Shown in pieces: positions 8,460 through 17,465 of a stretch of DNA of 64,000 nt. The notes beneath the pieces were generated by a model. That model saw only the letters and a program-made list of their open reading frames with translations. It searched no databases and was not told the DNA's origin. Source of the DNA: JBHYDC01 sp051861205 (GTDB lineage Bacteria > Pseudomonadota > Alphaproteobacteria > Rhizobiales > Pleomorphomonadaceae); contig JBHYDC010000011.1 in NCBI GenBank assembly GCA_051861205.1, forward strand, positions 98,146-162,145. Reading direction: 5' to 3'. The position numbers and the translations under genes were made by a program. The stretch's first letter is position 1, and each line of letters opens with the position of its first letter.

Positions 8460-9174
8460 ATGCATACCACCCGCCGGAGCCCATTGATTGGCCCCTCGGC
8501 TATCCTTTTCGCCGTCGTTTTCAACGTGCCCTACGCAATCCTCGCGGCGCGTTTCGACTACCCGGCCGTCCTGCGGCGCTCGACGAGCGAGGTGCTCGAC
8601 CTCTTCGCCGCGGGAGGGCCGTCGCTAATCGTGACGTGGTATCTGATTGGTTTGGCCGCGCTTGCTTTCGTGCCGCTCAGCTTTGCGCTTGCCCTGTCAC
8701 CGCAGCGGCTCTCAGTGACTCCCGGCCTTGCGATCGGCGCTGCGATTACCGGCGCGCTCGCGGGACTGACCCAGGCGATCGGCCTTTTTCGCTGGACTTT
8801 CGTGGTCCCCGCCCCTCGCCCGCAGTCACACAATGAGCCCATCCGGAGGGCCGGGACATGCGATCACCGAGACGGCCTTCGACGTGATCCATGGCTACGG
8901 CGGCGTCGCCATCGGCGAACACCTCGGCCAGCTTCTGACGGCTCTGTTCGTGGCGATGATCGCGGCCATGCAGGCTAGCGAAGGAGCGCGCTTCACATCG
9001 CTCGTGGGCTGGTCCACGGCTACCGCCATCGCGACAGGAACGATGGAGGGTTTTAGCATCAGTCTAGGCACGCCCACCGCGGCCTTCTCGATCGCGACGA
9101 TCCTGGGCTTCCTGGGCCTGACGATCTGGCTGCTTGTCACCGGCGTCGATCTTTGGCGCAGGGCTGCCGCCTGA
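8460..9174 (+). pseudogene. DUF4386-type membrane protein, frameshifted
   Basis: Two overlapping frames together make one protein of about 237 residues. The first (from ATG 8460, behind GGAGG) runs through GLTQAIGLFRWTFVVP. The second supplies LARSH, then ETAFDVIHGYGGVAIGEHLG and the remaining membrane helices. Removing one C from the CCCC at 8812-8815 (or the run at 8807-8810) joins them as FVVPALARSH, so a single-base insertion explains the break. DUF4386 proteins are multi-helix membrane proteins of unknown role, commonly beside TetR genes. A sequencing error in the C-run is an alternative. If translated as read, the product is 172 residues with a nonsense tail. Confidence 0.8.
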
Positions 9175-9179
9175 TCGCC

Positions 9180-9998
9180 TCAGTCCTTGGCGACGCTGAT
9201 ATCCGGCGCGTCCACGGCCTTCATGCCGACGACATGATAGCCGCTATCCACATGGTGGATTTCGCCGGTCACGGCCCGCCCGAGATCTGAGAGCAGGTAT
9301 AGCGCGCTATCGCCAACTTCTTCGATCGTCACGGTCCGGCGCAGCGGTGCGTTGTATTCGTTCCACTTCAAGATGTAGCGGAAGTCGCCGATGCCGGAAG
9401 CCGCGAGCGTTTTGATCGGGCCGGCGGAAATCGCGTTCACGCGGATGTTCTTGGGGCCAAGATCGACTGCCAGATACTTCACGCTGGCTTCCAGCGCGGC
9501 CTTCGCGACGCCCATCACATTGTAATGCGGCATCACCTTTTCGGCGCCGTAATAGGTGAGCGTCACAAGCGAACCGCCCTCCGTCATCAGCCGCTCCGCG
9601 CGCTGCGCAACGGCGGTGAAGGAATAGGCCGAGATCAGCATCGTCTTGGTGAAGTTGTCAGCCGAGGTTTCGACGTAACGGCCGGTCAACTCGTCCTTGT
9701 CGGAGAAGGCGATTGCGTGGACCACGAAGTCGAGCCGGCCCCAGCGCTTTTCAACCTCGGCGAAAACCGCATCGAGCGAAGCCGGGTCCGTCACATCGCA
9801 GTGGCCGACGACGATGCCGCCAAGCTCCTCGGCCAGCGGCTCAACGCGCTTGCGCAGCGCATCGCCCTGATAGGTGAACGCGAGTTCGGCGCCAGCCAAG
9901 CGAGCGGCCTTGGAGATACCCCAGGCGATCGACCGGTTGTTTGCGACTCCCATGATCAGGCCGCGTTTGCCAGCCATCAACCCTTCGGTACCCGCCAT
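9180..9998 (-). CDS. fabI: Enoyl-[acyl-carrier-protein] reductase (NADH) FabI
   Basis: A 272-residue short-chain-dehydrogenase-fold enzyme that reduces the trans-2-enoyl-ACP double bond, the last step of each fatty acid elongation round. It shows the FabI-specific cofactor motif GVANNRSIAWGI, the loop HAIAFSDKDEL, the catalytic Tyr/Lys pair in the stretch YGAEKVMPHYNVMGVAKAAL, and the substrate-loop residues SAGPIKTLAASGI. The start MAGTEG at 9998 has AGGAGA six bases upstream; an upstream in-frame start at 10019 lacks one. A second fabI paralogue lies at 44714-45499. Confidence 0.94.
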   Translation of the reverse strand: MAGTEGLMAGKRGLIMGVANNRSIAWGISKAARLAGAELAFTYQGDALRKRVEPLAEELGGIVVGHCDVTDPASLDAVFAEVEKRWGRLDFVVHAIAFSDKDELTGRYVETSADNFTKTMLISAYSFTAVAQRAERLMTEGGSLVTLTYYGAEKVMPHYNVMGVAKAALEASVKYLAVDLGPKNIRVNAISAGPIKTLAASGIGDFRYILKWNEYNAPLRRTVTIEEVGDSALYLLSDLGRAVTGEIHHVDSGYHVVGMKAVDAPDISVAKD

Positions 9999-10319
9999 CG
10001 TCGTCTCCTGTTCTACCATCGTCGAGGGCCGGGGACGTATGGCACAGCCACTGCGACAATGGCAAGCGAGCTATGCGACCGGCAGTCGCACTGCACCTCG
10101 TTATCCGATGAAGCGATACCGCTTTAACACCAAGCGGTTGAGCAACGACGCTAGCTTTTGCCGGCATTGTGAATCCGGGCTGTTAGATGCTTGGAAAACG
10201 AAAAGCGTGCCAAAATTGCACGGTCTGCGTTCCAATTCCGACCGCCGAACGACCCTCACCCGGTCTTGCTTACCGTGCAGCGCTCGACGCCGCGTTTCGC
10301 CAAGGCTACGGTCGTCCTC
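9999..10319. other. Divergent intergenic region fabI / FAD-linked dehydrogenase
   Basis: About 320 bases with no convincing gene separate the two divergent starts. The open frame from 10191 that leads into the dehydrogenase has no homologous-looking sequence before 10320. The only structure noticed is an inverted repeat, ACCGCTT at 10118-10124 and AAGCGGT at 10132-10138, seven bases apart, which could be a regulator site or a weak hairpin. No promoter is called. Confidence 0.4.
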
Positions 10320-11753
10320 ATGACCGCCCGCATCACCCCCGATCTCATTGCCCGTTTTGCCGCCATTGTCGGGGACCGCCACGCGATCACGAACCCCGCC
10401 GATCAGGCGCGCTATCTCGTGGAATGGCGGGATCTTTTTCGCGGTGAAACACCGCTTGTCCTGCGCCCGGCGAGCACCGCCGAAGTTGCCGCCATCGTAA
10501 CGCTGGCTGCTGAAACCGGCACGCCGATCGTTCCGCAGGGCGGCAATACCGGGCTTGTCGGCGGTCAGATCCCGGTGCCGGGCTCGGGCGAAGTCGTCGT
10601 GTCGCTGGAGCGCCTCAACGCCATCCGCGCCGCCGACCCGCTCGGTAACACGATCACAGTGGAAGCCGGCGTCACGCTGGAGGCCGTCCACGCTGCCGCG
10701 ACGGCGGTGGACAGGCTGTTCCCCCTCACCCTCGCCTCACAGGGTTCCTGCCGCATCGGTGGAAACATTGCAACAAACGCCGGCGGAACCGCCGTTCTCG
10801 CCTATGGCAACACGCGCGATCTGGTCCTCGGCTTGGAAGTCGTGCTCGCCGACGGGCGGATTTGGAACGGCCTAAACGCCCTGCGCAAGGACAACGCAGG
10901 CTTTGACCTCAAACAGCTTTTCATCGGGTCGGAAGGCACGCTCGGCATCGTCACCGCTGCGGTGCTGAAGCTCTTCCCAAAGCCGTGCGAGGTCGCCGTT
11001 GCCATCGCCGGACTGCCCTCGGCGTCAGCAGCGCTTGCACTTCTCGGCCGGGCCAAGGATGCCGCCGGTTTCGGCTTGACGGGGTTCGAACTCATGGCCG
11101 GCCGTGCGATGGAGTTCGCCCTCCGCCATCTCGCCGGCGCCCGCCGCCCCACCACCGAAGCGCACCCCTGGTACGCGCTGATGGAGATATCGTCTGGAAC
11201 AGGCGATGGTTCCGCCCGCCGCATGCTGGAAACCGCCCTCGCCGCCTCGCTCGAAGCCAATGAAGCGAGCGATGCGGTCATCGCGGAAAGTCTCGCTCAA
11301 GCGGCCGGTTTCTGGCATCTGCGCCACGGCCTGTCCGAGATCCAAAAGTTTGAAGGCGGGTCGATCAAGCACGACGTATCGGTACCGCTCGCCCACCTCC
11401 CGGCCTTCCTGGATGAGGCGATCGCGGCGGTCGAAGCCGCATTCCCCGGCTGCCGTCCCGTCCCGTTCGGCCACATGGGCGATGGCAATATGCATTTCAA
11501 CGTGAGCCAGCCGGTAGGCGCCGACAAGGCGGCCTATCTCGCTGAATGGGCGCGTATGAACGCTGTCGTCCACGAGGTGGTGCTTCGCTATAGCGGCTCC
11601 ATCACGGCAGAACACGGTGTCGGCCTGCTGAAGCGCGACCTCCTGGCCGCCACCAAGGACCAGGTGGATCTCGACCTGATGCAGCGCCTGAAATTTGCCC
11701 TGGATCCGGCCGGAATCTTGTCGCCGGGCCGTGTAATCACTCCTCGGCGGTGA
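10320..11753 (+). CDS. FAD-linked 2-hydroxyacid dehydrogenase (GlcD / D2HGDH type)
   Basis: A 477-residue flavoenzyme with an N-terminal FAD_binding_4 domain (motifs PQGGNTGLVGGQIP and the conserved stretch LASQGSCRIGGNIATNAGG) and a C-terminal FAD-oxidase domain. The C-terminal half has the metal/substrate histidines in PFGHMGDGNMHFNV and the closing EHGVGLLKR. Family members oxidise D-lactate, glycolate or D-2-hydroxyglutarate and pass electrons to quinone or an electron-transfer flavoprotein; D-2-hydroxyglutarate dehydrogenase is the closest architecture. The ATG at 10320 is chosen because family similarity begins just after it. Its 3' end overlaps the convergent exported-protein gene by 17 bases. 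Confidence 0.85.
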   Translation: MTARITPDLIARFAAIVGDRHAITNPADQARYLVEWRDLFRGETPLVLRPASTAEVAAIVTLAAETGTPIVPQGGNTGLVGGQIPVPGSGEVVVSLERLNAIRAADPLGNTITVEAGVTLEAVHAAATAVDRLFPLTLASQGSCRIGGNIATNAGGTAVLAYGNTRDLVLGLEVVLADGRIWNGLNALRKDNAGFDLKQLFIGSEGTLGIVTAAVLKLFPKPCEVAVAIAGLPSASAALALLGRAKDAAGFGLTGFELMAGRAMEFALRHLAGARRPTTEAHPWYALMEISSGTGDGSARRMLETALAASLEANEASDAVIAESLAQAAGFWHLRHGLSEIQKFEGGSIKHDVSVPLAHLPAFLDEAIAAVEAAFPGCRPVPFGHMGDGNMHFNVSQPVGADKAAYLAEWARMNAVVHEVVLRYSGSITAEHGVGLLKRDLLAATKDQVDLDLMQRLKFALDPAGILSPGRVITPRR

Positions 11754-12432
11754 AGTTTATCCACCGGCCGTCCACAGCGATTTCCACACGATAGAACATG
11801 TATTCTCCCACCGATTGCATCATCTCGAATTCGCCCCCGGTGATGATGCGGAAGAGTTCGACCATCTGGCGCGGATCAAGCTTGTCCGGCGGATAGCCGG
11901 CGAAATAGGGCCACACGAAGCGTTCGCGCGGGGTGCCCTCGTCAACCCGCACCCACCCGGCATCCAGCACGTCGAGCATGATCGCAAGCACTTCCCGCCC
12001 GGACTCGTCGCCGGAAATCGAGGCGAGAATGTCGATCGGATCGCCGTCTTCGAGCGCGGAAAAACGGGGCGGCGGATCGAACACCTGGATGATCGGCCGC
12101 AGCGCCTCTAGCTCTCCGGATTTCGCGGCTGCGATAATGGCCTCGCGGGTTTGCCGGACCACGGACGGCAACTGCGCGGGATCATAGTGGATCGGCGGCA
12201 AAGGCCCGGCGAAATCCGCATCGCCGGGCAAGTCCGGATTGTTGCCCAGAAGCGAGGGATCCGATGGCAAGGTGAGCGAAGGGCCGTCGCCGGGCCTCAT
12301 CGGAGAATCAACCCCATCGTCGGGCGCCGGACCGGCGATCACGAGTTGCGGTGCGTGCCCATCGTTCGCAAACGCGGGCGCGAGCGACAGGACGGCTCCC
12401 ATAACGACCGCCGCGAACCAACCTGATCGCAT
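11737..12432 (-). CDS. Hypothetical exported protein
   Basis: A 231-residue protein with a probable Sec signal peptide at residues 1-22 (MRSGWFAAVVMGAVLSLAPA, then cleavage after AFA). A proline- and aspartate-rich linker follows (about 23-75), then a folded domain rich in short helices. A helix such as VRQTREAIIAAAKSGELEAL is followed by WVRVDEGTPRERFVWPYFAGYPP. No enzyme motif was recognised. The domain resembles conserved periplasmic proteins of unknown function in Rhizobiales, but I cannot name a family. The in-frame start at 12471 would place a hydrophilic segment before the signal peptide, so 12432 is preferred. Confidence 0.7.
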   Translation of the reverse strand: MRSGWFAAVVMGAVLSLAPAFANDGHAPQLVIAGPAPDDGVDSPMRPGDGPSLTLPSDPSLLGNNPDLPGDADFAGPLPPIHYDPAQLPSVVRQTREAIIAAAKSGELEALRPIIQVFDPPPRFSALEDGDPIDILASISGDESGREVLAIMLDVLDAGWVRVDEGTPRERFVWPYFAGYPPDKLDPRQMVELFRIITGGEFEMMQSVGEYMFYRVEIAVDGRWINFTAEE

Positions 12433-12687
12433 CGTGCACCCCAGCCCCAATCGGTGATCTTCTGATCGCATGGCATCCCATGCCGAATCGATGATAGCCA
12501 GTTTAGAGGTTGGACAATCCAGCAGAAATTCATGTCAGGTCTGCATAATCGCGTTAGACCTTAGCTACCCCCTGCTTCACCGACGCAGGGCGACATCCCG
12601 GCCAAGCTTCATCGCCCATCAGTCATACGGAAAAACGAGCATCCGTTTTATGCCACACGTTCAGGCTGTGGAGAGGTCGTTCTAGAC

Positions 12688-13329
12688 ATGAACTTCGCGA
12701 TCTTGTTCGTAACCGGCATGGCGATAGGCCTGATCATGGCAATTCCCGTTGGCCCGGTGAACCTGCTCGCCATCTCCCGCACACTTCGGCACGGCTTCGT
12801 CGCGGGCTTCGTGGCCGGTCTCGGGGGTATGGTGGCCGATGTGGTGTTCGCCGCTTTTACGGCCTTCAGCGTCACCACGGTCATTAATTTAATGGAGGGC
12901 CATGAACGGCCGATCCAATTTGTCGGCGGCCTGCTGCTCCTCGCCATGGGTGTAGCTGTGATGCGAGCCCAACCGCATCTGGCCGACACATCCGGCGCCT
13001 CCACTGGTGGCGTTCTGCGCGGCGGCGTGTCCGGCTTTCTGATGACGATCACGAACCCAGGCGCGGCTTTGGCCATGGTCGCCCTATTTGGCAGTCTCGG
13101 CAAGATCGAGAACCTGAACGGCGATAACGCCTCAGCGCTCGTCGTCGTAGCCGGCGTGGCGGCCGGCTCCACCGCGTGGTGGTTCATCCTCGCCACCATG
13201 GTCGGGCGTCTGCGCGAACGCATGAACGACCGGTGGCTGCAGGGCATCAACCGGGCTGCCGGTTTGGTCCTTATCGTATTCGGCGCCGCTCTGATTACAG
13301 GGCTGGCGCTCGGCATCAAGATCGTCTGA
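12688..13329 (+). CDS. LysE/RhtB family translocator
   Basis: A 213-residue inner-membrane exporter of the LysE superfamily, which typically exports amino acids such as lysine, threonine or homoserine lactone. It has the usual N-terminal signature in GLIMAIPVGPVNLLAISRTL, a second helix pair, a hydrophilic central loop near residues 75-110, and GFLMTITNPGAALAMVALFG, the characteristic N-P helix. Around six transmembrane helices are visible. The substrate cannot be assigned. The 255 bases upstream carry no gene; no clear promoter was identified. Confidence 0.85.
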   Translation: MNFAILFVTGMAIGLIMAIPVGPVNLLAISRTLRHGFVAGFVAGLGGMVADVVFAAFTAFSVTTVINLMEGHERPIQFVGGLLLLAMGVAVMRAQPHLADTSGASTGGVLRGGVSGFLMTITNPGAALAMVALFGSLGKIENLNGDNASALVVVAGVAAGSTAWWFILATMVGRLRERMNDRWLQGINRAAGLVLIVFGAALITGLALGIKIV

Positions 13330-13352
13330 CGTGCGCCGCTTGCGCGGATGCG

Positions 13353-13622
13353 CTACTGGATCGTGCGGTTGAGGGTATAGCCGCCGGTCGAGATTTTATC
13401 GGGAAGGTCGGAGACGAGACGCGCCACGCTCTCCTCGCCGAAACAATCGACCAGCGTGGTCAAAGCGGCAAACAGCGCCGCATGGGCCACCGCGTCCGCC
13501 GGCACACCATCGGCTTCCGCGTCGTCGAAGGCGCGTTCGAGAAGCGTGAGCGCACGCCGCTTCACGGTGTCGGCGCCCGGTATCTCAACCGGGTCCAGCA
13601 ACTCGTCCCGCATATCCGTCAT
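13353..13622 (-). CDS. Conserved hypothetical protein, 89 aa
   Basis: A small acidic soluble protein with no signal peptide or membrane segment. It is predicted largely helical (TVKRRALTLLERAFDDAEAD, then AHAALFAALTTLVDCFGEES), and its C-terminus SDLPDKISTGGYTLNRTIQ is polar. Codon use and composition match neighbouring genes, and it occupies the space between convergent and divergent neighbours without overlap, which argues that it is real. I do not recognise the family. Confidence 0.55.
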   Translation of the reverse strand: MTDMRDELLDPVEIPGADTVKRRALTLLERAFDDAEADGVPADAVAHAALFAALTTLVDCFGEESVARLVSDLPDKISTGGYTLNRTIQ

Positions 13623-13757
13623 GATCGGTTCCTAACCACCACCGGAACGACTCGGCGGGTCTGCTTTCAATGTCATTCGTTGAAACGACACTAGCACCAG
13701 AGTGCCTGAGCGCAATCCGATCCCTAAGACAGCGTTAACATCTTCGTCTAAAAATGG

Positions 13758-14261
13758 TTAATCCGTGGGCGAGAGTAACCCCGAAGCTGCACCCACCGGC
13801 GGCAGTCCGCCGGAGCCGAACCGCTCATCGATACGGTTGGCGATTTCGGCGCCTTCAGTGAGGTATTGTTTCAGCACGGACCGTGTCTGGTCGCTGCAAG
13901 TTCGGTGGATGGAGGCGAAAGTGCGGTAGCCCCGGTTGTATCGATCCACCGTGCGCCGCCGCTCATCCTCCGACATCGCCTGCGCTGCGATCAGCGCCGC
14001 CATCTTCGCCCGCCAAGGGCCGTCGACGCCGGGATCGCAGAGCAAATCCAGATAGGCCACAGCCCCGACGATCTCGGAAAAGCGCATCAGATCCGACTCG
14101 AACGGAGGCGGATTATCCGCCGCTCTCACCGTCTGCGTTGCAAAAAGCGCGGCGATCGCAGCCAATGCCAATCTTATCCTCGTCCTCACGGCGAACTCAC
14201 TTAGGTTGAGTGCAATAAAGGGCCGAAACCGCAGCCCAATCCAACAATGCACCCTATTCAT
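13758..14261 (-). CDS. TIGR02301-like conserved exported protein
   Basis: A 167-residue protein with a hydrophobic signal segment (about residues 29-47, LALAAIAALFATQTVRA). The mature domain has the pattern SEIVGAVAYLDLLCD, then W-R-x-K-M and YNRGYRTFASIHRTCSDQ. This pattern is what I recall for TIGR02301, an alphaproteobacterial family of unknown function; the two cysteines may form a disulphide. The ATG overlaps the NUDIX stop (ATGA), which supports the long start although the n-region is unusually long; a GTG at 14189 right before the signal is an alternative. Confidence 0.72.
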   Translation of the reverse strand: MNRVHCWIGLRFRPFIALNLSEFAVRTRIRLALAAIAALFATQTVRAADNPPPFESDLMRFSEIVGAVAYLDLLCDPGVDGPWRAKMAALIAAQAMSEDERRRTVDRYNRGYRTFASIHRTCSDQTRSVLKQYLTEGAEIANRIDERFGSGGLPPVGAASGLLSPTD

Positions 14262-14707
14262 GGCGCGACGTTGGCGATCATCGCCCGCGTTACCGAAACG
14301 AAATGCGCCAGCCGATCCGTCGTTTGAAAAGCCGCCAGCGTTTCCGAGTCCACAAACCGGGCCTCCGCCGCATCCGAAGCAGCCACCGGTTCGCCGCCGC
14401 CAACCACAATCGCGGCATGGACGAGCAAAACGTGATGCCCGGTCAACGCACCCACGTCCGACCGCAAAATGATTTCATGCACGATCGGAGTGCCGACCAG
14501 CCGCACGGTGAGCCCGGTTTCCTCCATCGCCTCGCGCCGCGCAGCATCCGCCACCGTTTCGCCGGCCTCCACCCCGCCGCCGGGGAACGTCCATAGGCCC
14601 GCGAGCGGTGGATTAGCGCGGCGAATCAGCAGCACGCGACGATCACGCCAGATGCCGATGCTCACGGCAAGACGCGGTTGAGGACCGGCTATCGCGGCGG
14701 CCGTCAT
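14258..14707 (-). CDS. NUDIX hydrolase
   Basis: A 149-residue enzyme with an intact Nudix box, G-x5-E-x7-REUxEExGU, from GGGVEAGETVADAARREAME to ETGL (about residues 42-65), which binds the metal and hydrolyses a nucleoside diphosphate linked to another moiety. FPGGG just before it is typical. The substrate cannot be predicted; the ADP-ribose pyrophosphatase / MutT-like subgroup is most similar. It overlaps genes on both sides by four bases (ATGA each), so three genes from 15303 to 13758 form a translationally coupled operon. Confidence 0.88.
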   Translation of the reverse strand: MTAAAIAGPQPRLAVSIGIWRDRRVLLIRRANPPLAGLWTFPGGGVEAGETVADAARREAMEETGLTVRLVGTPIVHEIILRSDVGALTGHHVLLVHAAIVVGGGEPVAASDAAEARFVDSETLAAFQTTDRLAHFVSVTRAMIANVAP

Positions 14708-15303
14708 GGGGTCTGCGGCGCAAACACCGCATCGACAGCCGACTGGGCGTCGGAGGGATCTTCCATATCGTTATCGTGATCGGTCACGGGCGCTCCGTTG
14801 ATCAGGCCCATCGCGTGCACCAGAAGCGGCTTTAGCCGCATTTCCGAAAGATCCGAAATGATCGGCAACGGAAGCGCGCTCATCGACCCGATGGAAATCA
14901 ACGTCTGGATATCGGCAATCGCACGATCGATGCCGCGAATTGTGCGTTCGAACGCGATCAACCGGTCTGGATCGGCGGTTGCATAGGCCTGAACGGCGAG
15001 TTCGCGTTCCTTGAACTGCGACATATGGAAGTGATCGACGTAGGATCGCGGCAGCCAAGCCACCACATCCGGCGCGCATTCGGGCATCGACGGCAGCATG
15101 TCGATCAGCATAACCACTTCGTTGAAATGGTTGAGGTAATCGGTAGCGAGCTTGGTTTCCGGATGAATATTGGCCGTAATGAGCCGATGACGCGAAAGCG
15201 CCAGCTCTTCGCGTGCCTCCAGATCCAGCGTGCCGAACGCCCCCACCAGTCGACCCCCCTGACCGACATCTCTACAGCCATCATGGCGAAGGTAGGTTGC
15301 CAA
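14704..15303 (-). CDS. Conserved hypothetical protein, first gene of a NUDIX operon
   Basis: Up to 199 residues, mostly helical and soluble. The best conserved-looking stretch begins near residue 44 (ANIHPETKLATDYLNHFNEV) and continues through MLIDMLPSMPECAPDVVAW and YVDHFHMSQFKERELAVQAY. I have seen this pattern in uncharacterised Rhizobiales proteins but know no function. The N-terminal 20 residues look poorly conserved, so the true start may be internal. It overlaps the NUDIX start by four bases. Confidence 0.68.
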   Translation of the reverse strand: MATYLRHDGCRDVGQGGRLVGAFGTLDLEAREELALSRHRLITANIHPETKLATDYLNHFNEVVMLIDMLPSMPECAPDVVAWLPRSYVDHFHMSQFKERELAVQAYATADPDRLIAFERTIRGIDRAIADIQTLISIGSMSALPLPIISDLSEMRLKPLLVHAMGLINGAPVTDHDNDMEDPSDAQSAVDAVFAPQTP

Positions 15304-15385
15304 ACGCTTACATCTGATTCAACCAAGTGAAGACGATCAGTTGATCGCCGGACCACACAGGATCGACCAGAGTAGGAGCACGGAA

Positions 15386-16114
15386 ATGTGCGGTCGGTAC
15401 ACGCTCACCATGACGCCCGACGAAATGAAGCGGTTGTTGCGGTATCCGGAGGTTCCAAATTTTCCGCCCCGCTACAACATCGCCCCCACGCAGCCCATCC
15501 CCATCATTCGGGAAGATCACGGGGAGCGGCATTTTCACCTTGTCCGCTGGGGCCTTATTCCCGGCTGGGTGAAAGATCCCGCCGATTTCTCGCTGCTGAT
15601 CAACGCGCGCGCTGAAACGGTCAGCGAAAAGCCCGCCTTCCGCGCCGCGATGAAATACCGCCGCTGCCTCGTCCCTGCGAGCGGCTTTTACGAGTGGCGG
15701 CGCGAGGGCAAGACGAAACATGCCTTCTTCATCCGCCCGCGCGGCGGCGGCCTGATCGCGATGGCCGGAATCTGGGAAGCCTGGATGGGCAAGGACGGAA
15801 GCGAAATCGACACCGCCGCCATTCTGACCACCAGCGCGAACCGGTTGATGGCATCGATCCACGACCGAATGCCCGTGATCATTCAGGAGCCCGATTTCGA
15901 GGCTTGGCTCGACAACGACAACAAAAAGCCGGCCGAGGTCATGCCCCTCACCCGCCCCCTGCCCGACGAAATTCTCGAAGCTATCCCCGTCAGCGACCGG
16001 GTCAACGCCGTGCGCAACGACGATCCGGCGGTCCAAGATCCGCTGAGTGAGCCGATCTCCGTCGAGCCGGAACCAGCGCCCGAAACCCGCCCCGCGCAAG
16101 GCAACCTGTTCTGA
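15386..16114 (+). CDS. Abasic site processing protein, YedK/HMCES (SRAP) family
   Basis: A 242-residue SRAP-domain protein that crosslinks through its Cys2 to abasic sites in single-stranded DNA, shielding replication forks. All active-site positions are visible: MCGRYT (Cys2), YNIAPTQ, the asparagine in INARAET, the glutamate in ASGFYEWRR and the histidine in SIHDRMP. The catalytic cysteine must be residue 2 after methionine removal, so the start is ATG 15386, with AGGAG eight bases upstream, not the open frame from 15341. The tail is acidic and proline-rich. No LexA box was found upstream. Confidence 0.94.
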   Translation: MCGRYTLTMTPDEMKRLLRYPEVPNFPPRYNIAPTQPIPIIREDHGERHFHLVRWGLIPGWVKDPADFSLLINARAETVSEKPAFRAAMKYRRCLVPASGFYEWRREGKTKHAFFIRPRGGGLIAMAGIWEAWMGKDGSEIDTAAILTTSANRLMASIHDRMPVIIQEPDFEAWLDNDNKKPAEVMPLTRPLPDEILEAIPVSDRVNAVRNDDPAVQDPLSEPISVEPEPAPETRPAQGNLF

Positions 16115-16123
16115 AGCTCCGCT

Positions 16124-17458
16124 TCACCCGCGCGGCAGCGAATCCTGGAACCGCACCGCGCGCCCGCCGCTCGGACTGGTGAGTTCGCCCTCCCACATCA
16201 CGCGCCGTCCGCGCACGATCGTGCCCACCGGCCAGCCTTGAACGGACACGCCGTCATAAGGCGTCCAGGCGCACCGGGATGCGATCCAGGCATTGGTGAT
16301 GGTTTCGCGCCGCTTCAGGTCCACCACCGTGAAGTCCGCGTCATAACCCGCCGCAATCCGCCCCTTGTCCGCGATGCCGAACAGACGCGCCGGCCCTGCG
16401 CTCGACATATCCACGAAGCGCTGGAGCGACAGCCGCCCCGCAGCCACATGGTCCAGCATGATTGGAACGAGCGTCTGCACCCCCGTCATCCCCGAGGGGC
16501 TGTCCGGATAGATCTTCGCTTTTTCGGCGAGAGTGTGCGGCGCATGGTCGGAGCCGAGCACGTCGGCGATGCCCTGTTCCACCCCCCACCAGATCCGCTT
16601 CTGATGTTCGGCGGAGCGCACCGGCGGGTTCATCTGGATCAGCGTGCCGAGCCGGCCATAGGCCTCGTCGGTCAGCGTCAAATGATGCGGCGTGACCTCG
16701 CAGGAGGCGACGTCCTTGTGGTCGCGCAGGAAATCCATCTCCGGACCCGTCGAGATATGCAGCACATGCACCCGCGCACCCTGCTCGCGCGCGATCCGCA
16801 CCAGCCGCTCCGTACAGCGCAGCGCCGCCACCGCGTCCCGCCACACCGGATGCGACGACGGATCGCCCGCGACCCGCTCGCCGAGCCGTTCGCGCAAACG
16901 ATACTCGTCTTCGGAATGAAACGCCGCCCGCCGCCGCGTCTTGCCGAGGATCGCAGAAACGCCTGCGTCGTCCTCCAGAAGCAGATCGCCGGTCGAGGAT
17001 CCCATGAACACCTTGATCCCCGCCGCGCCCGGCAGACGCTCCAGCTCCGGGATATCGGCCACATTGCCCCGCGTGCCGCCCACCCAGAACGCGAAATCGC
17101 AGTGCATCCGGTTGGTCGCGGCCGCGACCTTTTCCGCCAGCCGCTCGGCCGAGGTTGTCAGCGGATTGGTATTCGGCATCTCGAACACCGCCGTTACCCC
17201 GCCCATCACCGCCGCGCGCGACCCGGATTCCAGATCCTCCTTGTGCGTGGCGCCCGGTTCGCGGAAGTGGACCTGCGTGTCGATAACGCCCGGCAAAATG
17301 GTCAGGCCGGTGCAGTCGATCACCTCGCCCGCCCGCGCCGCATCGAACACGCCAAGTTCGGCAATCCGCCCCGCCCGAACCGCCACGTCGCGCAGGCCGA
17401 TGCCGTCTTGATTGACGACCGTGCCGCCTTTGAGAAGGAGATCGAAGGTGTCGGCCAT
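16124..17458 (-). CDS. pyrC: Dihydroorotase (PyrC, COG0044 type)
   Basis: A 444-residue amidohydrolase that interconverts carbamoyl-aspartate and dihydroorotate in pyrimidine synthesis. Metal and catalytic residues are present: the HxR motif in DTQVHFREPG, FEMPNTNPLTT, GIKVFMGSSTGD, AFHSEDE, VHVLHIST and GSDHAPHT. The N-terminal ILPGVID and the C-terminal beta-strand sandwich are typical of the family. Allantoinase and hydantoinase are near relatives, but HFREPG and MPNTNP favour dihydroorotase. It lies eight bases downstream of tpiA on the same strand. Confidence 0.85.
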   Translation of the reverse strand: MADTFDLLLKGGTVVNQDGIGLRDVAVRAGRIAELGVFDAARAGEVIDCTGLTILPGVIDTQVHFREPGATHKEDLESGSRAAVMGGVTAVFEMPNTNPLTTSAERLAEKVAAATNRMHCDFAFWVGGTRGNVADIPELERLPGAAGIKVFMGSSTGDLLLEDDAGVSAILGKTRRRAAFHSEDEYRLRERLGERVAGDPSSHPVWRDAVAALRCTERLVRIAREQGARVHVLHISTGPEMDFLRDHKDVASCEVTPHHLTLTDEAYGRLGTLIQMNPPVRSAEHQKRIWWGVEQGIADVLGSDHAPHTLAEKAKIYPDSPSGMTGVQTLVPIMLDHVAAGRLSLQRFVDMSSAGPARLFGIADKGRIAAGYDADFTVVDLKRRETITNAWIASRCAWTPYDGVSVQGWPVGTIVRGRRVMWEGELTSPSGGRAVRFQDSLPRG

Positions 17459-17465
17459 GGCCAGC

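Noticed and set aside
16111..16124. GAAGC-TCC-GCTTC hairpin as a terminator between yedK and pyrC
   Set aside because: Only a five-base stem with a three-base loop and no U-tract on either strand.
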